Source of the DNA: Chloroflexota bacterium
Lineage (GTDB): Bacteria; Chloroflexota; Dehalococcoidia; UBA1127; JACQUN01
Assembly (NCBI GenBank): GCA_016210285.1
Contig: JACQUN010000213.1
Location: forward strand, 1-41,020
Length of the DNA stretch: 41,020 bases
Direction: 5' to 3'
A model generated the notes under the pieces. That model did not search any database. It saw only the letters and a list, made by a program, of their open reading frames with translations, and was not told the origin of the DNA. Position numbers and translations under genes: made by a program. Below are positions 28,382-36,579 of this stretch, in pieces. Positions within the stretch are counted from its first letter, which is position 1. Every line of letters starts with the position of its first letter.

Positions 28382-29518
28382 CTACCTCCGCAGGACCAGG
28401 GTAGCGTGGGTGTGCATGATACCGCCCTGCCCGCTGACCACCGCGATCTCTGGGTCCTTCACCTGGCGCTGGCCGCACTCGCCCCGCAACTGGCGCACCG
28501 CCTCCACAATCAACTGCATCCCCGCCATGCCGCTCTCCGAGAGGAGGCCGCCGGAGGTGTTCATGGGGAACCTGCCGCCGGGGGCAATGTGCCCCTCGGC
28601 GCAGAAGGGGCCGCCCTCGCCCTTCTTACAGAAGCCGTAGTCCTCCAGGGTCATCAAGGAGGTGATGGTGAAGCAGTCGTAGAGCTCCAGCACGTCCACG
28701 TCCACCGGCTGGATGCCTGCCATCTGGAAGGCGGTCTCTCCGGAGACCTTGGCCCCGCTGGTGGTGAGGTTGGGCCGGTAGGGAAGGTCCCAGGCCAGGT
28801 GCTTCTGGCCGATGCCCATGATGGACACGGGTTTCTTCTTCAGGCTCTGGGCACGCTCCCTGGAGGTGACCACCACCGCTGCGCCGCCGTCGGAGACCAG
28901 GCAGCAGTCCAGCAGGTGGAAAGGCCAGGCCACCCATCGGGAGGTATGGTAGTCCTCCAGGGTGATGGGCTGGCGCATGTGGGCATTGGGGTTCATGGAG
29001 GCCCACTGGCGGGTTGAAATGGCGACGGAGCCCAGTTGGTCGTGGGTGGTGCCGTACTCGTACATGTGGCGCTGGGCAATCATGGCATAGCCCGAGGGAG
29101 CGCCAAAGAGGCCAGAGGCCGCCTCAGCTCCCCGTGCGCGGCCATAGGTGCCTGGCGTGCCCGAGAGGGGGTTGTCGCCGTAGCAGCACACGGCAGTGGT
29201 GCATAGCCCCGCCTCTATGCACATCATGGCGTACTCCACCAGGCCGATGTTGGTGGCGCCCGCCTGGTCTATGGTGGCGCATACCTTGGGCTGGATACCC
29301 AGGGCCTGGGCGGTCCTGTGGGCCCAGAGGCTCTGGAAGCCCGTCGGCGGGTACTTGCAGAGGACGGCGTCAACTTCGTCCTTCTTGATGCCCGCATCCT
29401 CCATAGCCAGCTTGGCAGCCTCCACCGTAAAGCCCAAGGCGCTGACGCCCGGCACCTTGCCGAACTTGGTGGTGGCCGCCCCGACGATGCAATACTTGTC
29501 CTTGAGATTGGTGACCAC
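28382..29518 (-). CDS. thiolase-superfamily protein, SCP2/Ltp2-like, without catalytic Cys
   Basis: A 378-residue thiolase-fold protein of the lipid-transfer group. GTG at 29518 follows AAGGAGG, giving VAVVTNLKDKYCIVGAATT; the frame is open to 29578. Where thiolases carry the nucleophilic Cys this protein has DQAGATNIG (about 84-92). The usual GHPxG loop with catalytic His reads SESGMAG (327-333), and the late CxG motif is SGQGG. LELYDCFTIT with its conserved Tyr is kept. Together with a DUF35 gene on the same strand this points to an Ltp2-like retro-aldolase or another non-thiolytic acyl-CoA enzyme rather than a true thiolase. An extended -10 (TGCTATACT, 29558-29566) lies upstream. Confidence 0.88.
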   Translation of the reverse strand: MVTNLKDKYCIVGAATTKFGKVPGVSALGFTVEAAKLAMEDAGIKKDEVDAVLCKYPPTGFQSLWAHRTAQALGIQPKVCATIDQAGATNIGLVEYAMMCIEAGLCTTAVCCYGDNPLSGTPGTYGRARGAEAASGLFGAPSGYAMIAQRHMYEYGTTHDQLGSVAISTRQWASMNPNAHMRQPITLEDYHTSRWVAWPFHLLDCCLVSDGGAAVVVTSRERAQSLKKKPVSIMGIGQKHLAWDLPYRPNLTTSGAKVSGETAFQMAGIQPVDVDVLELYDCFTITSLMTLEDYGFCKKGEGGPFCAEGHIAPGGRFPMNTSGGLLSESGMAGMQLIVEAVRQLRGECGQRQVKDPEIAVVSGQGGIMHTHATLVLRR

Positions 29519-29557
29519 AGCGACCTCCTTCCCGTGGCGTGCCTTGTTGCGTCTTGG

Positions 29558-29566
29558 AGTATAGCA
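29558..29566 (-). promoter_or_regulatory. extended -10 promoter of the thiolase-like gene
   Basis: On the minus strand TG-C-TATACT sits 39 bp before the GTG at 29518. The left end of the repeat element at 29585 falls where the -35 region would be, so the element may have replaced the original -35 box. Confidence 0.45.
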
Positions 29567-29584
29567 GAGGGCCTTCACCCCCGC

Positions 29585-29758
29585 CTAGCAGGGTGCTGAA
29601 AAACTCTTTCGACCATCCCCCTGGCCCCCTTCCTGGCCAGGAAGGGGGAAGAATTTGTATCTGAGGGACACCCTCAGACTCCCGGCCCTTCGGCTTCGCT
29701 CAGGACAAGCTCCGGGGCTTCGCCCCTCTGCACTTCCCCTTTTTCCGCAGCCTGCTAG
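29585..29758. repeat. 174-bp MITE-like element with 19-bp terminal inverted repeats
   Basis: The ends are CTAGCAGGGTGCTGAAAAA (29585-29603) and TTTTTCCGCAGCCTGCTAG (29740-29758), which match as inverted repeats at 17 of 19 positions. Inside are a perfect 24-bp palindrome (half CCCCCTTCCTGG, 29625-29648), a 7-bp hairpin CTGAGGG/CCCTCAG (29661-29677), a CCCTTCGGCTTCGCTCAGGAC unit and a GGGGC/GCCCC hairpin. It has no coding capacity, so it looks like a non-autonomous element. Confidence 0.55.
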
Positions 29759-29927
29759 AGGCTTCCCCTTTCTTGCCCGCTGGCGCATAATGCTAGAGAG
29801 ATCAAGGTATACGAAGCCCAATAGGCCCACTAGCCCCCCAACGTGCCATTCAAGAGGTTCCAAACTGGCTGGGAGGCGACTGCTGACACATGTTTAGAGT
29901 CTCCTGCGCTGGAAAAGGAGGTGCTCA

Positions 29928-30308
29928 GTGGTTGAAGGCAAGCGTACGAAAGGGCTGGACGAAATCTTTTGTCCAAGTTGTGGTGAGATCATCAAGCGTG
30001 AGGCGGTCATCTGCGTAAAGTGCGGAGTGCCCATCAGAGGTGGGCCGTTTCCTGGGGTTTCTGCTACCGCTTCTCACTCCAAGAGCAAGGTAGTCGCAAT
30101 TCTTCTCGCGGTGTTCTTGGGGTTCTGGACATGGCTATATACGTACCAGAGGGACGGCTGGAAGTTCTGGTTAAACCTCGGCCTGTCTATTGTCACTCTC
30201 GGGATATGGGGGATAGTTGCATGGATATGGGCAATTGTTGCTGCGGCGGTAAGACCGGAAGAATTCTATGCAAGCTACCCAAACTGGCGCCGCTCAACCA
30301 GTACCTAA
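29928..30308 (+). CDS. zinc-ribbon plus two-helix membrane protein (TM2-like)
   Basis: A 126-residue membrane protein. The N-terminus is a zinc ribbon, Cys15-x2-Cys18 and Cys29-x2-Cys32 ([14 protein letters not shown]), of the zinc-ribbon type found at the ends of membrane proteins. It is followed by two hydrophobic helices ([44 protein letters not shown]) in a TM2-like hairpin. The GTG start at 29928 follows AAAAGGAGG; a GTG at 29921 is nearer but out of frame. It precedes the thioredoxin-NHL gene by 61 bp on the same strand and may share its transcript. Function unknown. Confidence 0.8.
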   Translation: MVEGKRTKGLDEIFCPSCGEIIKREAVICVKCGVPIRGGPFPGVSATASHSKSKVVAILLAVFLGFWTWLYTYQRDGWKFWLNLGLSIVTLGIWGIVAWIWAIVAAAVRPEEFYASYPNWRRSTST

Positions 30309-30369
30309 CTCTGCTTGTTCAACTCGCACTCCCCTTCCCGCTGAAGCTCCCGACTCTTGGGAGGGCGCC

Positions 30370-31860
30370 ATGAACAACCCCTACGAGGGGACCGTCAACG
30401 CCCCGGACTTCCCGCCCGGACTGGAGTGGCTCAACACCGACCACCCCCTGAGCCTGCGGGAGCTGCGGGGCAAGGTTGTCCTCCTGGACTTCTGGACCTA
30501 CTGCTGAATCAACTGCATGCACATACTGCCGCAGTTGCGGCGGCTGGAGGGTAAGTTCCAGAACGAGCTGGCGGTCATTGGCGTCCACTCGGCCAAGTTC
30601 CCCACGGAGAAGTCCACGGCCAACCTGCGCCAGGCGGTCCTGCGCTACGACATCCGCCACCCGGTCATCAACGACCGGGACTTTACGGTCTGGGAGCAAT
30701 ATGCCGCCCGCGCCTGGCCCACCCTCTACCTGATTGACCCCCAGGGCAAGGTCCTTGGCCGACACGAGGGGGAGTTCCGCTTCGAGGACGTGGACAATCT
30801 GGTCGGGGCCGTCATCCAGGAGTTTGACCGCGGGGGGCTGATGGACCGCACCCCGCTGCGCTGGCGCCTGGAGCGGGAGGCCATCGCCGCCGGCAGGGCT
30901 CTGGCGTTCCCCGGGAAGGTGCTGGCGGAGGAAAGCCCTGGCCGCCTCTTCATCAGCGACTCAGGCCACCACCGGATGGTTGTGGCGTCTCTGGATGGCG
31001 TCGTGCAGCAGGTCATCGGCAGCGGCGAAGCGGGGTTCCAGGACGGTGCTTTCGCCACCGCTCGCTTCAGCAACCCCCAGGGGGCGGCCCTCTGGGGCGA
31101 TGCCCTCTACGTGGCCGATACCGACAACCACGCCATCCGCCGCGTGGACCTCGCCAGGGGCCAAATCACGACCGTGGCAGGCATGGGCGGGCAGTCCCTG
31201 GTCCGACACAACGGTGGCGTGGCCACAGCAGTGCGCCTGAGCTCCCCCTGGGACGTGGCCGTCCACGACCGCTTCCTGTTCGTCGCAATGTCAGGGATGC
31301 ACCAGCTCTGGGCCTATGACCCCAACCTGGGAGAGGTCGCCCCCTTCGCCGGCTCCGGCCACGAGGGCCTCCAGGACGGGCCGCCCCGCGACGCCTGGCT
31401 CGCCCAGCCCAGCGGCCTGGCCTCCGATGGGCAGCACCTCTACTTTGCCGACAGCGAGACCAGCTCCATCCGCTCGGTGACGCTGGGGCAGGGGGCGCGG
31501 GTCAGCACCATCGTGGGCGTGGACCTCTTCGCCTTCGGCGACGTTGACGGCGTCGGAGAGGAGGCCCGCCTGCAACACCCCCTGGGCCTCTGCCACCACG
31601 ACGGCGTTCTCTACGTGGCCGACACCTACAACCACAAGGTCAAGCGGGTCATTCCCCACACTCGCACTGCCACCACCTTCCTGGGGGACGGCCAGCCGGG
31701 GCGCCAGGACGGCCAGGGGCAAACGGCCCGCCTCTACGAGCCGGGAGGCCTCAGCGTGGCGGGCGGCAAGCTCTACATCGCCGACACGAACAACCACGCC
31801 ATCCGGGTGGCCGACCTGGAGACGGGGGTGGTCAGGACGATGGGGCTACGGGGGCTGTAA
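30370..31860 (+). CDS. thioredoxin-fold/NHL-repeat protein, predicted selenoprotein (TGA at codon 46)
   Basis: ATG at 30370 follows GGGAGGG. The frame runs to TGA at 30505-30507 and continues in the same frame without gap to 31860, together 496 residues. Residues 33-49 read [17 protein letters not shown]: the canonical redox motif of NHLRC2-like thioredoxins is WTYCCINC, so the TGA replaces exactly the first Cys of the CxxC pair. The thioredoxin part goes on with [25 protein letters not shown] and [14 protein letters not shown] up to about residue 155. Residues 180-490 form a six-bladed NHL propeller ([51 protein letters not shown]). A SECIS-like hairpin follows the TGA. The alternative reading, a nonsense mutation or a sequencing error, cannot be excluded. 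Likely role: thiol-disulfide redox chemistry. No signal peptide is seen. GNAT gene starts 2 bp downstream. Confidence 0.85.
30505..30543 (+). promoter_or_regulatory. candidate bacterial SECIS element
   Basis: Downstream of TGA (30505-30507) a 7-bp stem CUGCCGC/GCGGCGG, containing one U-G pair, closes on the tetraloop AGUU (30533-30536). The loop begins 25 nt after the TGA and has G at its second position followed by U, which fits the known constraints for bacterial SECIS elements recognised by SelB (loop about 16-37 nt away, G in the first two loop bases). The hairpin is seen in the sequence; its function is inferred. Confidence 0.6.
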
Positions 31861-31862
31861 GC

Positions 31863-32711
31863 ATGCCCATCCGCGACGCGCGTCCAGAAGACAAAGAGCG
31901 GGTGCTGGCCTTCACGGCCCGGACCTGGGAGTTCGGCGACTACATCGCTGAGGTGTGGGACGCCTGGCTGGCCGACCGCCAGGGCCGCTTCCTGGTGGCC
32001 GAGCAAGACGGGGTCCCCGTCGCCACCAGCAAGGTGACGTGGCTGGCCCCCGACGAGGCGTGGCTGGAGGGCCTGCGGGTGGACCCGGAGCACCGCGGCA
32101 GAGGTGTGGCGCGGGCCATGCACGACACTGTCGTGGCGTGGGCTACCCAGCAGGGGGCCCGCACCATCCGCTTCGTCACAGGCTCCGATAACTACCCCAT
32201 CCACCACATGGCCTTCGGCTCCGGCTTCCGCCTGGTCTCCCCCTACCACTACGTGACCGCGCCCTCTGCTAACGAGACCGTGCCGCAGCCAGAGGCCCTC
32301 ACGCCTGCTGATATGGCTACCGTGGCTACCTTCCTGGAGCACTCCGAGCAGCTCCGCGCCTGTGGTGGCCTGTGCGCCGATAGCTGGCGCTGGCCGGAGC
32401 TGACGCATGAGCGGATGGAGTGGCACCTGGCTGCGGGTGAAGTGCTGTCCTACCGAGAAACAGGCGGGCTAAGCTGCCTGGCGTTGGTGTTCCCCTCAGG
32501 TGGCTACCGGCAAGGTCCCTGGCTGGCCTACCTGGACGGCGCACCTGACGCGATGGCCCACATGGGCCTGGCCCTGCGCAGGCGGTTGCCCCAGGGGGAG
32601 TCGGCCTGCGTCCAGGGGCACATCCCCGCGGGTTCGCCCGCCCAGCAGGCCTTGGAGAGGGCAGGGTACGCCGCAGAGTTCACCCTGTGGGTGATGGAGA
32701 AGCGGCTCTAG
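31863..32711 (+). CDS. GNAT-family N-acetyltransferase
   Basis: A 282-residue protein with a GNAT domain in the N-terminal half: strands LVAEQDGVPVATSKVTWL, then the acetyl-CoA-binding loop in LRVDPEHRGRGVARAMHDTV (71-90, with the R-G-R-G-V-A signature at 78-83), then FVTGSDNYPIHHMAFGSGF. The C-terminal half (about 145-280) looks like a second, divergent GNAT-like domain (WHLAAGEVLSYRETGGL...WVMEKRL). The ATG lies 2 bp after the thioredoxin-NHL stop, so translation is probably coupled. The substrate is unknown. Confidence 0.88.
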   Translation: MPIRDARPEDKERVLAFTARTWEFGDYIAEVWDAWLADRQGRFLVAEQDGVPVATSKVTWLAPDEAWLEGLRVDPEHRGRGVARAMHDTVVAWATQQGARTIRFVTGSDNYPIHHMAFGSGFRLVSPYHYVTAPSANETVPQPEALTPADMATVATFLEHSEQLRACGGLCADSWRWPELTHERMEWHLAAGEVLSYRETGGLSCLALVFPSGGYRQGPWLAYLDGAPDAMAHMGLALRRRLPQGESACVQGHIPAGSPAQQALERAGYAAEFTLWVMEKRL

Positions 32712-32749
32712 AGCACAAGAAGCGGGCACCCTCCCAAGAAACTGCCCGG

Positions 32750-33649
32750 TCAGGGATCAGCCTTCCCCTCCGGCGAAGTGCTAGGGACTGTGCTAATGAT
32801 GCTCCGCTCAGGAGCCGGGGACAACCCCTCCGCCAGGAACTCCCCCACAGCCCGGTTGAACTCCTGTGCATGCTCCATCATGGGCCAGTGGCCGCACCGG
32901 GGAAAGGCCACAAGGCGGGCGCTGGGCACCACCTCTTTCGCCCGGTAGGCGTGCGCCACAGGGAAAACCTTATCCTGTTCCCCCCAGATCAGAAACAGCG
33001 GCGCCCGCAGCCACGGGAGCTGGTGCAGCAGGACCATCGAGTCCTTCACGCCCAGCAGGTTCACTCCGTGGCGCACACTGGCCAGCACAGCAGCCTTGGC
33101 CCCAGGGCTGGCCCGGGTGCGGTAGAGCTCCTGGGCAAGGCCGTTGGTGGCAAAGTGCGGGTCGTAGAAGACGTTCTTCAGCATGGTTCGCGCGCCGCCC
33201 AGGGTGGGCTGCTCCAGCAGCTCCCCCAGCAGTGGGACGGAGGTCAGGCGCACAAACCAGTGGAGCTCCCTCCCCAGGCCCGCGCTGTCCACCAGCACCA
33301 GCTTGCTGACCCGCTCCGGATGCTCCAGAGCCGTCTTCAGGACCAGGAGGCCGCCCATGGAGTTGCCGATGAAGGCGGCCTGGGGAAGTGCAAGGGTGTC
33401 CAGAAGCGCCAGAAGGTAGTGCACGCCCCGCGGGATGGTGTAGTCTATGGAGGAAGGCTTGTCGGAGTCGCCGTGGCCAGGCAGGTCTATGGCGAAGACC
33501 CGGAAACGTTGGGAAAGGGGCCCGATGTTCTCCTGCCAGCAGGCCACGGAGGCCCCCAGGCCGTGGAGGAGGACCACCGGCGGCCCTGCCTCCCCCGCCA
33601 CCACGACGTGGGTGCGGATGCCATCTACCGAGATGAACTGGCGCTCCAT
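32750..33649 (-). CDS. alpha/beta hydrolase
   Basis: A 299-residue alpha/beta-hydrolase-fold enzyme. The oxyanion motif is VVLLHGLGASVACW (25-38). The triad is Ser97 in GNSMGG, Asp226 in WGEQDKVFP and His254 in CGHWPMMEH. The LPGHGDSDKP segment and overall layout place it near meta-cleavage-product hydrolases, esterases and haloperoxidase-like enzymes, but no substrate can be given. The last 25 residues are a polar tail. It is downstream of clpC on the same strand, separated by a 9-bp hairpin. Its 3' end is convergent with the GNAT gene. Confidence 0.9.
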   Translation of the reverse strand: MERQFISVDGIRTHVVVAGEAGPPVVLLHGLGASVACWQENIGPLSQRFRVFAIDLPGHGDSDKPSSIDYTIPRGVHYLLALLDTLALPQAAFIGNSMGGLLVLKTALEHPERVSKLVLVDSAGLGRELHWFVRLTSVPLLGELLEQPTLGGARTMLKNVFYDPHFATNGLAQELYRTRASPGAKAAVLASVRHGVNLLGVKDSMVLLHQLPWLRAPLFLIWGEQDKVFPVAHAYRAKEVVPSARLVAFPRCGHWPMMEHAQEFNRAVGEFLAEGLSPAPERSIISTVPSTSPEGKADP

Positions 33650-33667
33650 CAGCCCTCACCCCCTGCG

Positions 33668-33690
33668 CCCCGCTCCTTGAGGGAGCGGGG
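33668..33690 (-). terminator. GC-rich hairpin after clpC
   Basis: Perfect 9-bp stem CCCCGCTCC/GGAGCGGGG with a 5-nt loop, just downstream of the clpC stop. It lacks a U-run, so it may only weaken read-through into the hydrolase gene or protect the mRNA end. Confidence 0.35.
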
Positions 33691-33696
33691 GCTAGC

Positions 33697-36141
33697 TCAC
33701 ACCCTCTCCGCCGCTGCCTTGCGGAAGGCCAGGCCCTTGCCGTCCGGGGCCACATCCACCAGCACCCGGTCGCCGTCCTTGAACTCCCCGGCCAGGATGC
33801 GGCTGGACAGCGGGTTCTCCACGTGGCGCTGGACGGCTCGACGCAGGGGACGGGCGCCGTACACCGGGTCAAAGCCCTCCTTGGCCAGCCAGGCTGCGGC
33901 GGTGTCGGTGAGCTGGATCGTGACGCCCCGCTCCGAGAGGCGCGCCCCGACCTGCTTCACTATCAGGTCCACAATCTGCCGGATCTGGTCTGGCGTCAAG
34001 GGGTCGAAGATGATAACGTCATCCACCCGGTTCAGGAACTCCGGGCGGAAGGCCTTCTTCAGGGCGTCCTCGATGGAGGCGCGCAGGCGCTGGCGCTCTG
34101 CACCCTGCTCCCCGTCGCGCCGGAAGCCCATGGCCTGGGGCCTCCCGAACTCGGCGGTGCCCAGGTTGCTGGTCATGATGACCACGGTGTTGCTGAAGTC
34201 CACGGTGCGCCCGTGGCCGTCGGTGAGGCGGCCATCCTCCAGCACCTGGAGGAGGATGTTGAAGACATCCGGGTGAGCCTTCTCGATCTCGTCAAAGAGG
34301 ATGACCCGGAAGGGGCGGCGGCGCACCGCCTCGGTGAGCTGCCCGCCCTCCTCGAAGCCCACGTAGCCCGGCGGCGCCCCGATGAGACGCGAGACGGTAT
34401 GCTTCTCCATGTACTCAGACATGTCCACCCGCACCATGGCGTCCTCATCGTCGAAGAGGAAGGCGGCCAGGGCCCTGGCCAGCTCCGGCTTGCCGACACC
34501 CGTGGGCCCCAGGAAGATGAAGCTTCCGATGGGACGCCTGGGGTCCTTGAGGCCCGCCCGGGCGCGCCGGACGGCCTCGGCCACGGCGTGGACCGCCTCC
34601 TCCTGCCCGATGATGCGCTGGTGCAGCCGCTCCTCCATGTGCAGCAGCTTGTCCGCCTCGGTCTCCAGCAGGCGGCTCACCGGGACACCCGTCCACTTGG
34701 CTACCAGCTCTGCGATGTCCTTGTCATCCACGAGGGCGTCCAGCTTCTGCTCCCGGAGCCAGGCGTCCCGCCTGCTGGTGAACTCCGCCTCCAGGCGCAC
34801 GCGCTCCGCGCGGGTCTGGGCAGCCTTCTCGTAGTCGGCCCGCTGCGCGAAGGCCTCCTCCTGGTTCTGGAGGTCCTGGATACGGCGCTCCGTCTCCTTC
34901 ACGTCAGCGGGCATGCTGAACATATCCAGGCGCAGCTTGGCGGCGGCCTCGTCTATCAGGTCCACAGCCTTGTCCGGCAGGTGCCGCCCGGTGATGTAGC
35001 GCTTGCTGAGGCGGGCCGCCGAAACCAGGGCCGAGTCGTCAATCTTCACCTTGTGGTGGGCCTCGTACCGGGGCCGGAGGGCCTTCAGCATCTCGATGGC
35101 CACCTCCACCGAAGGCTCGTCCACCCAGATGGGGTGGAAGCGGCGCTCCAGGGCGGCGTCCTTCTCAACGTACTTGCGGTAGTCGTCGGGCGTGGTGGCC
35201 CCCAGGACCTGAATCTCGCCCCGGGCCAGGGCTGGCTTCATCATGTTGGAGGCGTCAATGGCCCCCTCGGCGGCGCCAGCGCCGACGACGGTGTGCAGCT
35301 CGTCAATGAACAGGATGATCTCCCCCTGGCCTGCCTTGACCTCGTCCAGCACCGCCTTCAGCCGCTCCTCGAACTCCCCGCGGAACTTGGAGCCGGCCAC
35401 CAGGGAGCCCATGTCCAGGCGCAGCACGCGGCGGTCCTTCAGCAGGTCGGGGACGTCCCCGGCGACGATGCGCTGGGCCAGCCCCTCGGCCACCGCGGTC
35501 TTGCCCACGCCCGCTTCGCCCAGCAGCACCGGGTTGTTCTTGGTGCGGCGCACCAGGGTCTGGATGACGCGCCGAATCTCCTCGTCGCGGCCCACCACGG
35601 GGTCCAGCTTGCCCTGGCGGGCCAGGGCGGTCATGTCCACGCTGTACTTCTCCAGGGCGCGGTAGCGGCTCTCGGCCCTGGCGTCGGTGACCCGCTGGGA
35701 TCCCCGGACCCTGGCCAGGGCGCGATAGACCTTCTCCGTGTCCACGCCGAACTCGCGAAGGACCTGGGCCGACTCCCCCGTCCGCTCCAGGGTGATGGCG
35801 ATGAAGAGGTGCTCCGTGCCAACAAACTCGTCCTTGAGGCGGTCGGACTCGGCCTTGGCGCTACCCATGAGGCGCTCCACCCGGGGCGTAGCGTAGATCT
35901 GCGTCGGCTGATACTGGAGCCGCGGGGCCTGCTCCAGGTCCTGGGCCACGCGGTCTTTCACTGCGCCAACATCCACCTCCATCTCCTTCAGGACCTGGGC
36001 GGGGACGCCGTCCTCCTGCTCCAGCAGGGCCAGGAGGAGGTGCTCCAGGTCCCACTGGGCGTGGCGGTAGCGCCGCACCAGCTCCTGGGAGTTGGCGATG
36101 GCCTCCTGGGCCTGCTCGGTGAAGTTTTCAGGACGCAACAT
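33697..36141 (-). CDS. clpC: ClpC-type AAA+ Clp protease ATPase subunit
   Basis: An 814-residue Hsp100 unfoldase. ATG at 36141 ([15 protein letters not shown]) follows AAGGAG; the open frame to 36243 is not needed. The N-domain repeats are followed by NBD1 with GEAGVGKT (208-215) and Walker B FIDE (278-281). The middle segment is short and carries a UVR-like motif ([20 protein letters not shown], 428-447), and MGF (671-673) matches the ClpP-docking loop; both point to ClpC rather than ClpB. NBD2 has GPTGVGKP (545-552), with Pro552 where Thr or Ser normally binds magnesium, then Walker B LFDE (615-618). It is third in dnaJ-hspR-clpC, a heat-shock operon expected to be repressed by HspR. Confidence 0.92.
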   Translation of the reverse strand: MLRPENFTEQAQEAIANSQELVRRYRHAQWDLEHLLLALLEQEDGVPAQVLKEMEVDVGAVKDRVAQDLEQAPRLQYQPTQIYATPRVERLMGSAKAESDRLKDEFVGTEHLFIAITLERTGESAQVLREFGVDTEKVYRALARVRGSQRVTDARAESRYRALEKYSVDMTALARQGKLDPVVGRDEEIRRVIQTLVRRTKNNPVLLGEAGVGKTAVAEGLAQRIVAGDVPDLLKDRRVLRLDMGSLVAGSKFRGEFEERLKAVLDEVKAGQGEIILFIDELHTVVGAGAAEGAIDASNMMKPALARGEIQVLGATTPDDYRKYVEKDAALERRFHPIWVDEPSVEVAIEMLKALRPRYEAHHKVKIDDSALVSAARLSKRYITGRHLPDKAVDLIDEAAAKLRLDMFSMPADVKETERRIQDLQNQEEAFAQRADYEKAAQTRAERVRLEAEFTSRRDAWLREQKLDALVDDKDIAELVAKWTGVPVSRLLETEADKLLHMEERLHQRIIGQEEAVHAVAEAVRRARAGLKDPRRPIGSFIFLGPTGVGKPELARALAAFLFDDEDAMVRVDMSEYMEKHTVSRLIGAPPGYVGFEEGGQLTEAVRRRPFRVILFDEIEKAHPDVFNILLQVLEDGRLTDGHGRTVDFSNTVVIMTSNLGTAEFGRPQAMGFRRDGEQGAERQRLRASIEDALKKAFRPEFLNRVDDVIIFDPLTPDQIRQIVDLIVKQVGARLSERGVTIQLTDTAAAWLAKEGFDPVYGARPLRRAVQRHVENPLSSRILAGEFKDGDRVLVDVAPDGKGLAFRKAAAERV

Positions 36142-36180
36142 GTTCCTACTCCTTGAAGTCATCCCAAAACGGTTTCTGCA

Positions 36181-36200
36181 CCCCCGCCTAATGGCGGGGG
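36181..36200 (-). promoter_or_regulatory. intercistronic hairpin between hspR and clpC
   Basis: A perfect 8-bp stem CCCCCGCC/GGCGGGGG with a TAAT loop lies directly after the hspR stop, 40 bp before clpC. With no U-run it looks like an mRNA processing or stability element that could set different levels for hspR and clpC. Confidence 0.4.
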
Positions 36201-36202
36201 CA

Positions 36203-36550
36203 TCATGCTTCTGCCTGTGCAGGTGCAGGCGGCATCCGGTCACGATATATCTGCAGCTCCCCCTCCAGGCTGCGCAGCCTCCCCTCCAGCTCGCCGATAT
36301 GGTCCATGAGCTTCAGGATGACCTCCACCCCCGCCAGGTTGATGCCCATGTCGTTCATCAGGGTCTTGATGCGCCGGATGCGCTCCACGTCCCTGGGGGA
36401 GTAGAGGCGCAGGTTGCCCTGGGAGCGGGAAGGCTCCAGCAGCCCCACCCGCTCGAAGTAGCGAAGGGTCTGGGCACGCAGCCCCACCATCCGGGCGGCG
36501 ACGCTGATGACGTAGCAGGGGTCATCCAGCTCTGGCCGTTCAACTGCCAT
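36203..36550 (-). CDS. hspR: MerR-family heat-shock repressor HspR
   Basis: A 115-residue MerR-type regulator. The winged-helix part CYVISVAARMVGLRAQTLRYFERVGLL is followed by RSQGNLRLYSPRDVERIRRIKTL, the standard HspR signature, and a coiled-coil dimerisation helix (GELEGRLRSLEGELQIYRDRM). HspR represses dnaK, dnaJ and clp operons and needs DnaK as co-repressor in Streptomyces. ATG at 36550 with AAGGTGAG in front; a GTG at 36559 is possible. It lies 29 bp after dnaJ and before clpC. I find no classic CTTGAGT-N7-ACTCAAG operator near the operon promoter. Confidence 0.9.
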   Translation of the reverse strand: MAVERPELDDPCYVISVAARMVGLRAQTLRYFERVGLLEPSRSQGNLRLYSPRDVERIRRIKTLMNDMGINLAGVEVILKLMDHIGELEGRLRSLEGELQIYRDRMPPAPAQAEA

Positions 36551-36579
36551 ACTTCTCACCTTGCAGTAGCGAGCACTGC

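Noticed and set aside
30511..30536. Alternative stem AACUGC/GCAGUU after the TGA as SECIS
   Set aside because: Its 14-nt loop and close distance to the TGA fit the SECIS rules less well than the 7-bp stem at 30526-30543, though the two could exchange.
30517..31860. Separate NHL-repeat gene starting at the ATG after the TGA
   Set aside because: That start is inside the CxxC motif and would delete the first half of the thioredoxin fold; no ribosome-binding site precedes it.
33823..36156. 777-codon open frame opposite clpC
   Set aside because: It is the antisense shadow of a highly conserved gene in GC-rich DNA, without ribosome site or recognisable domain.
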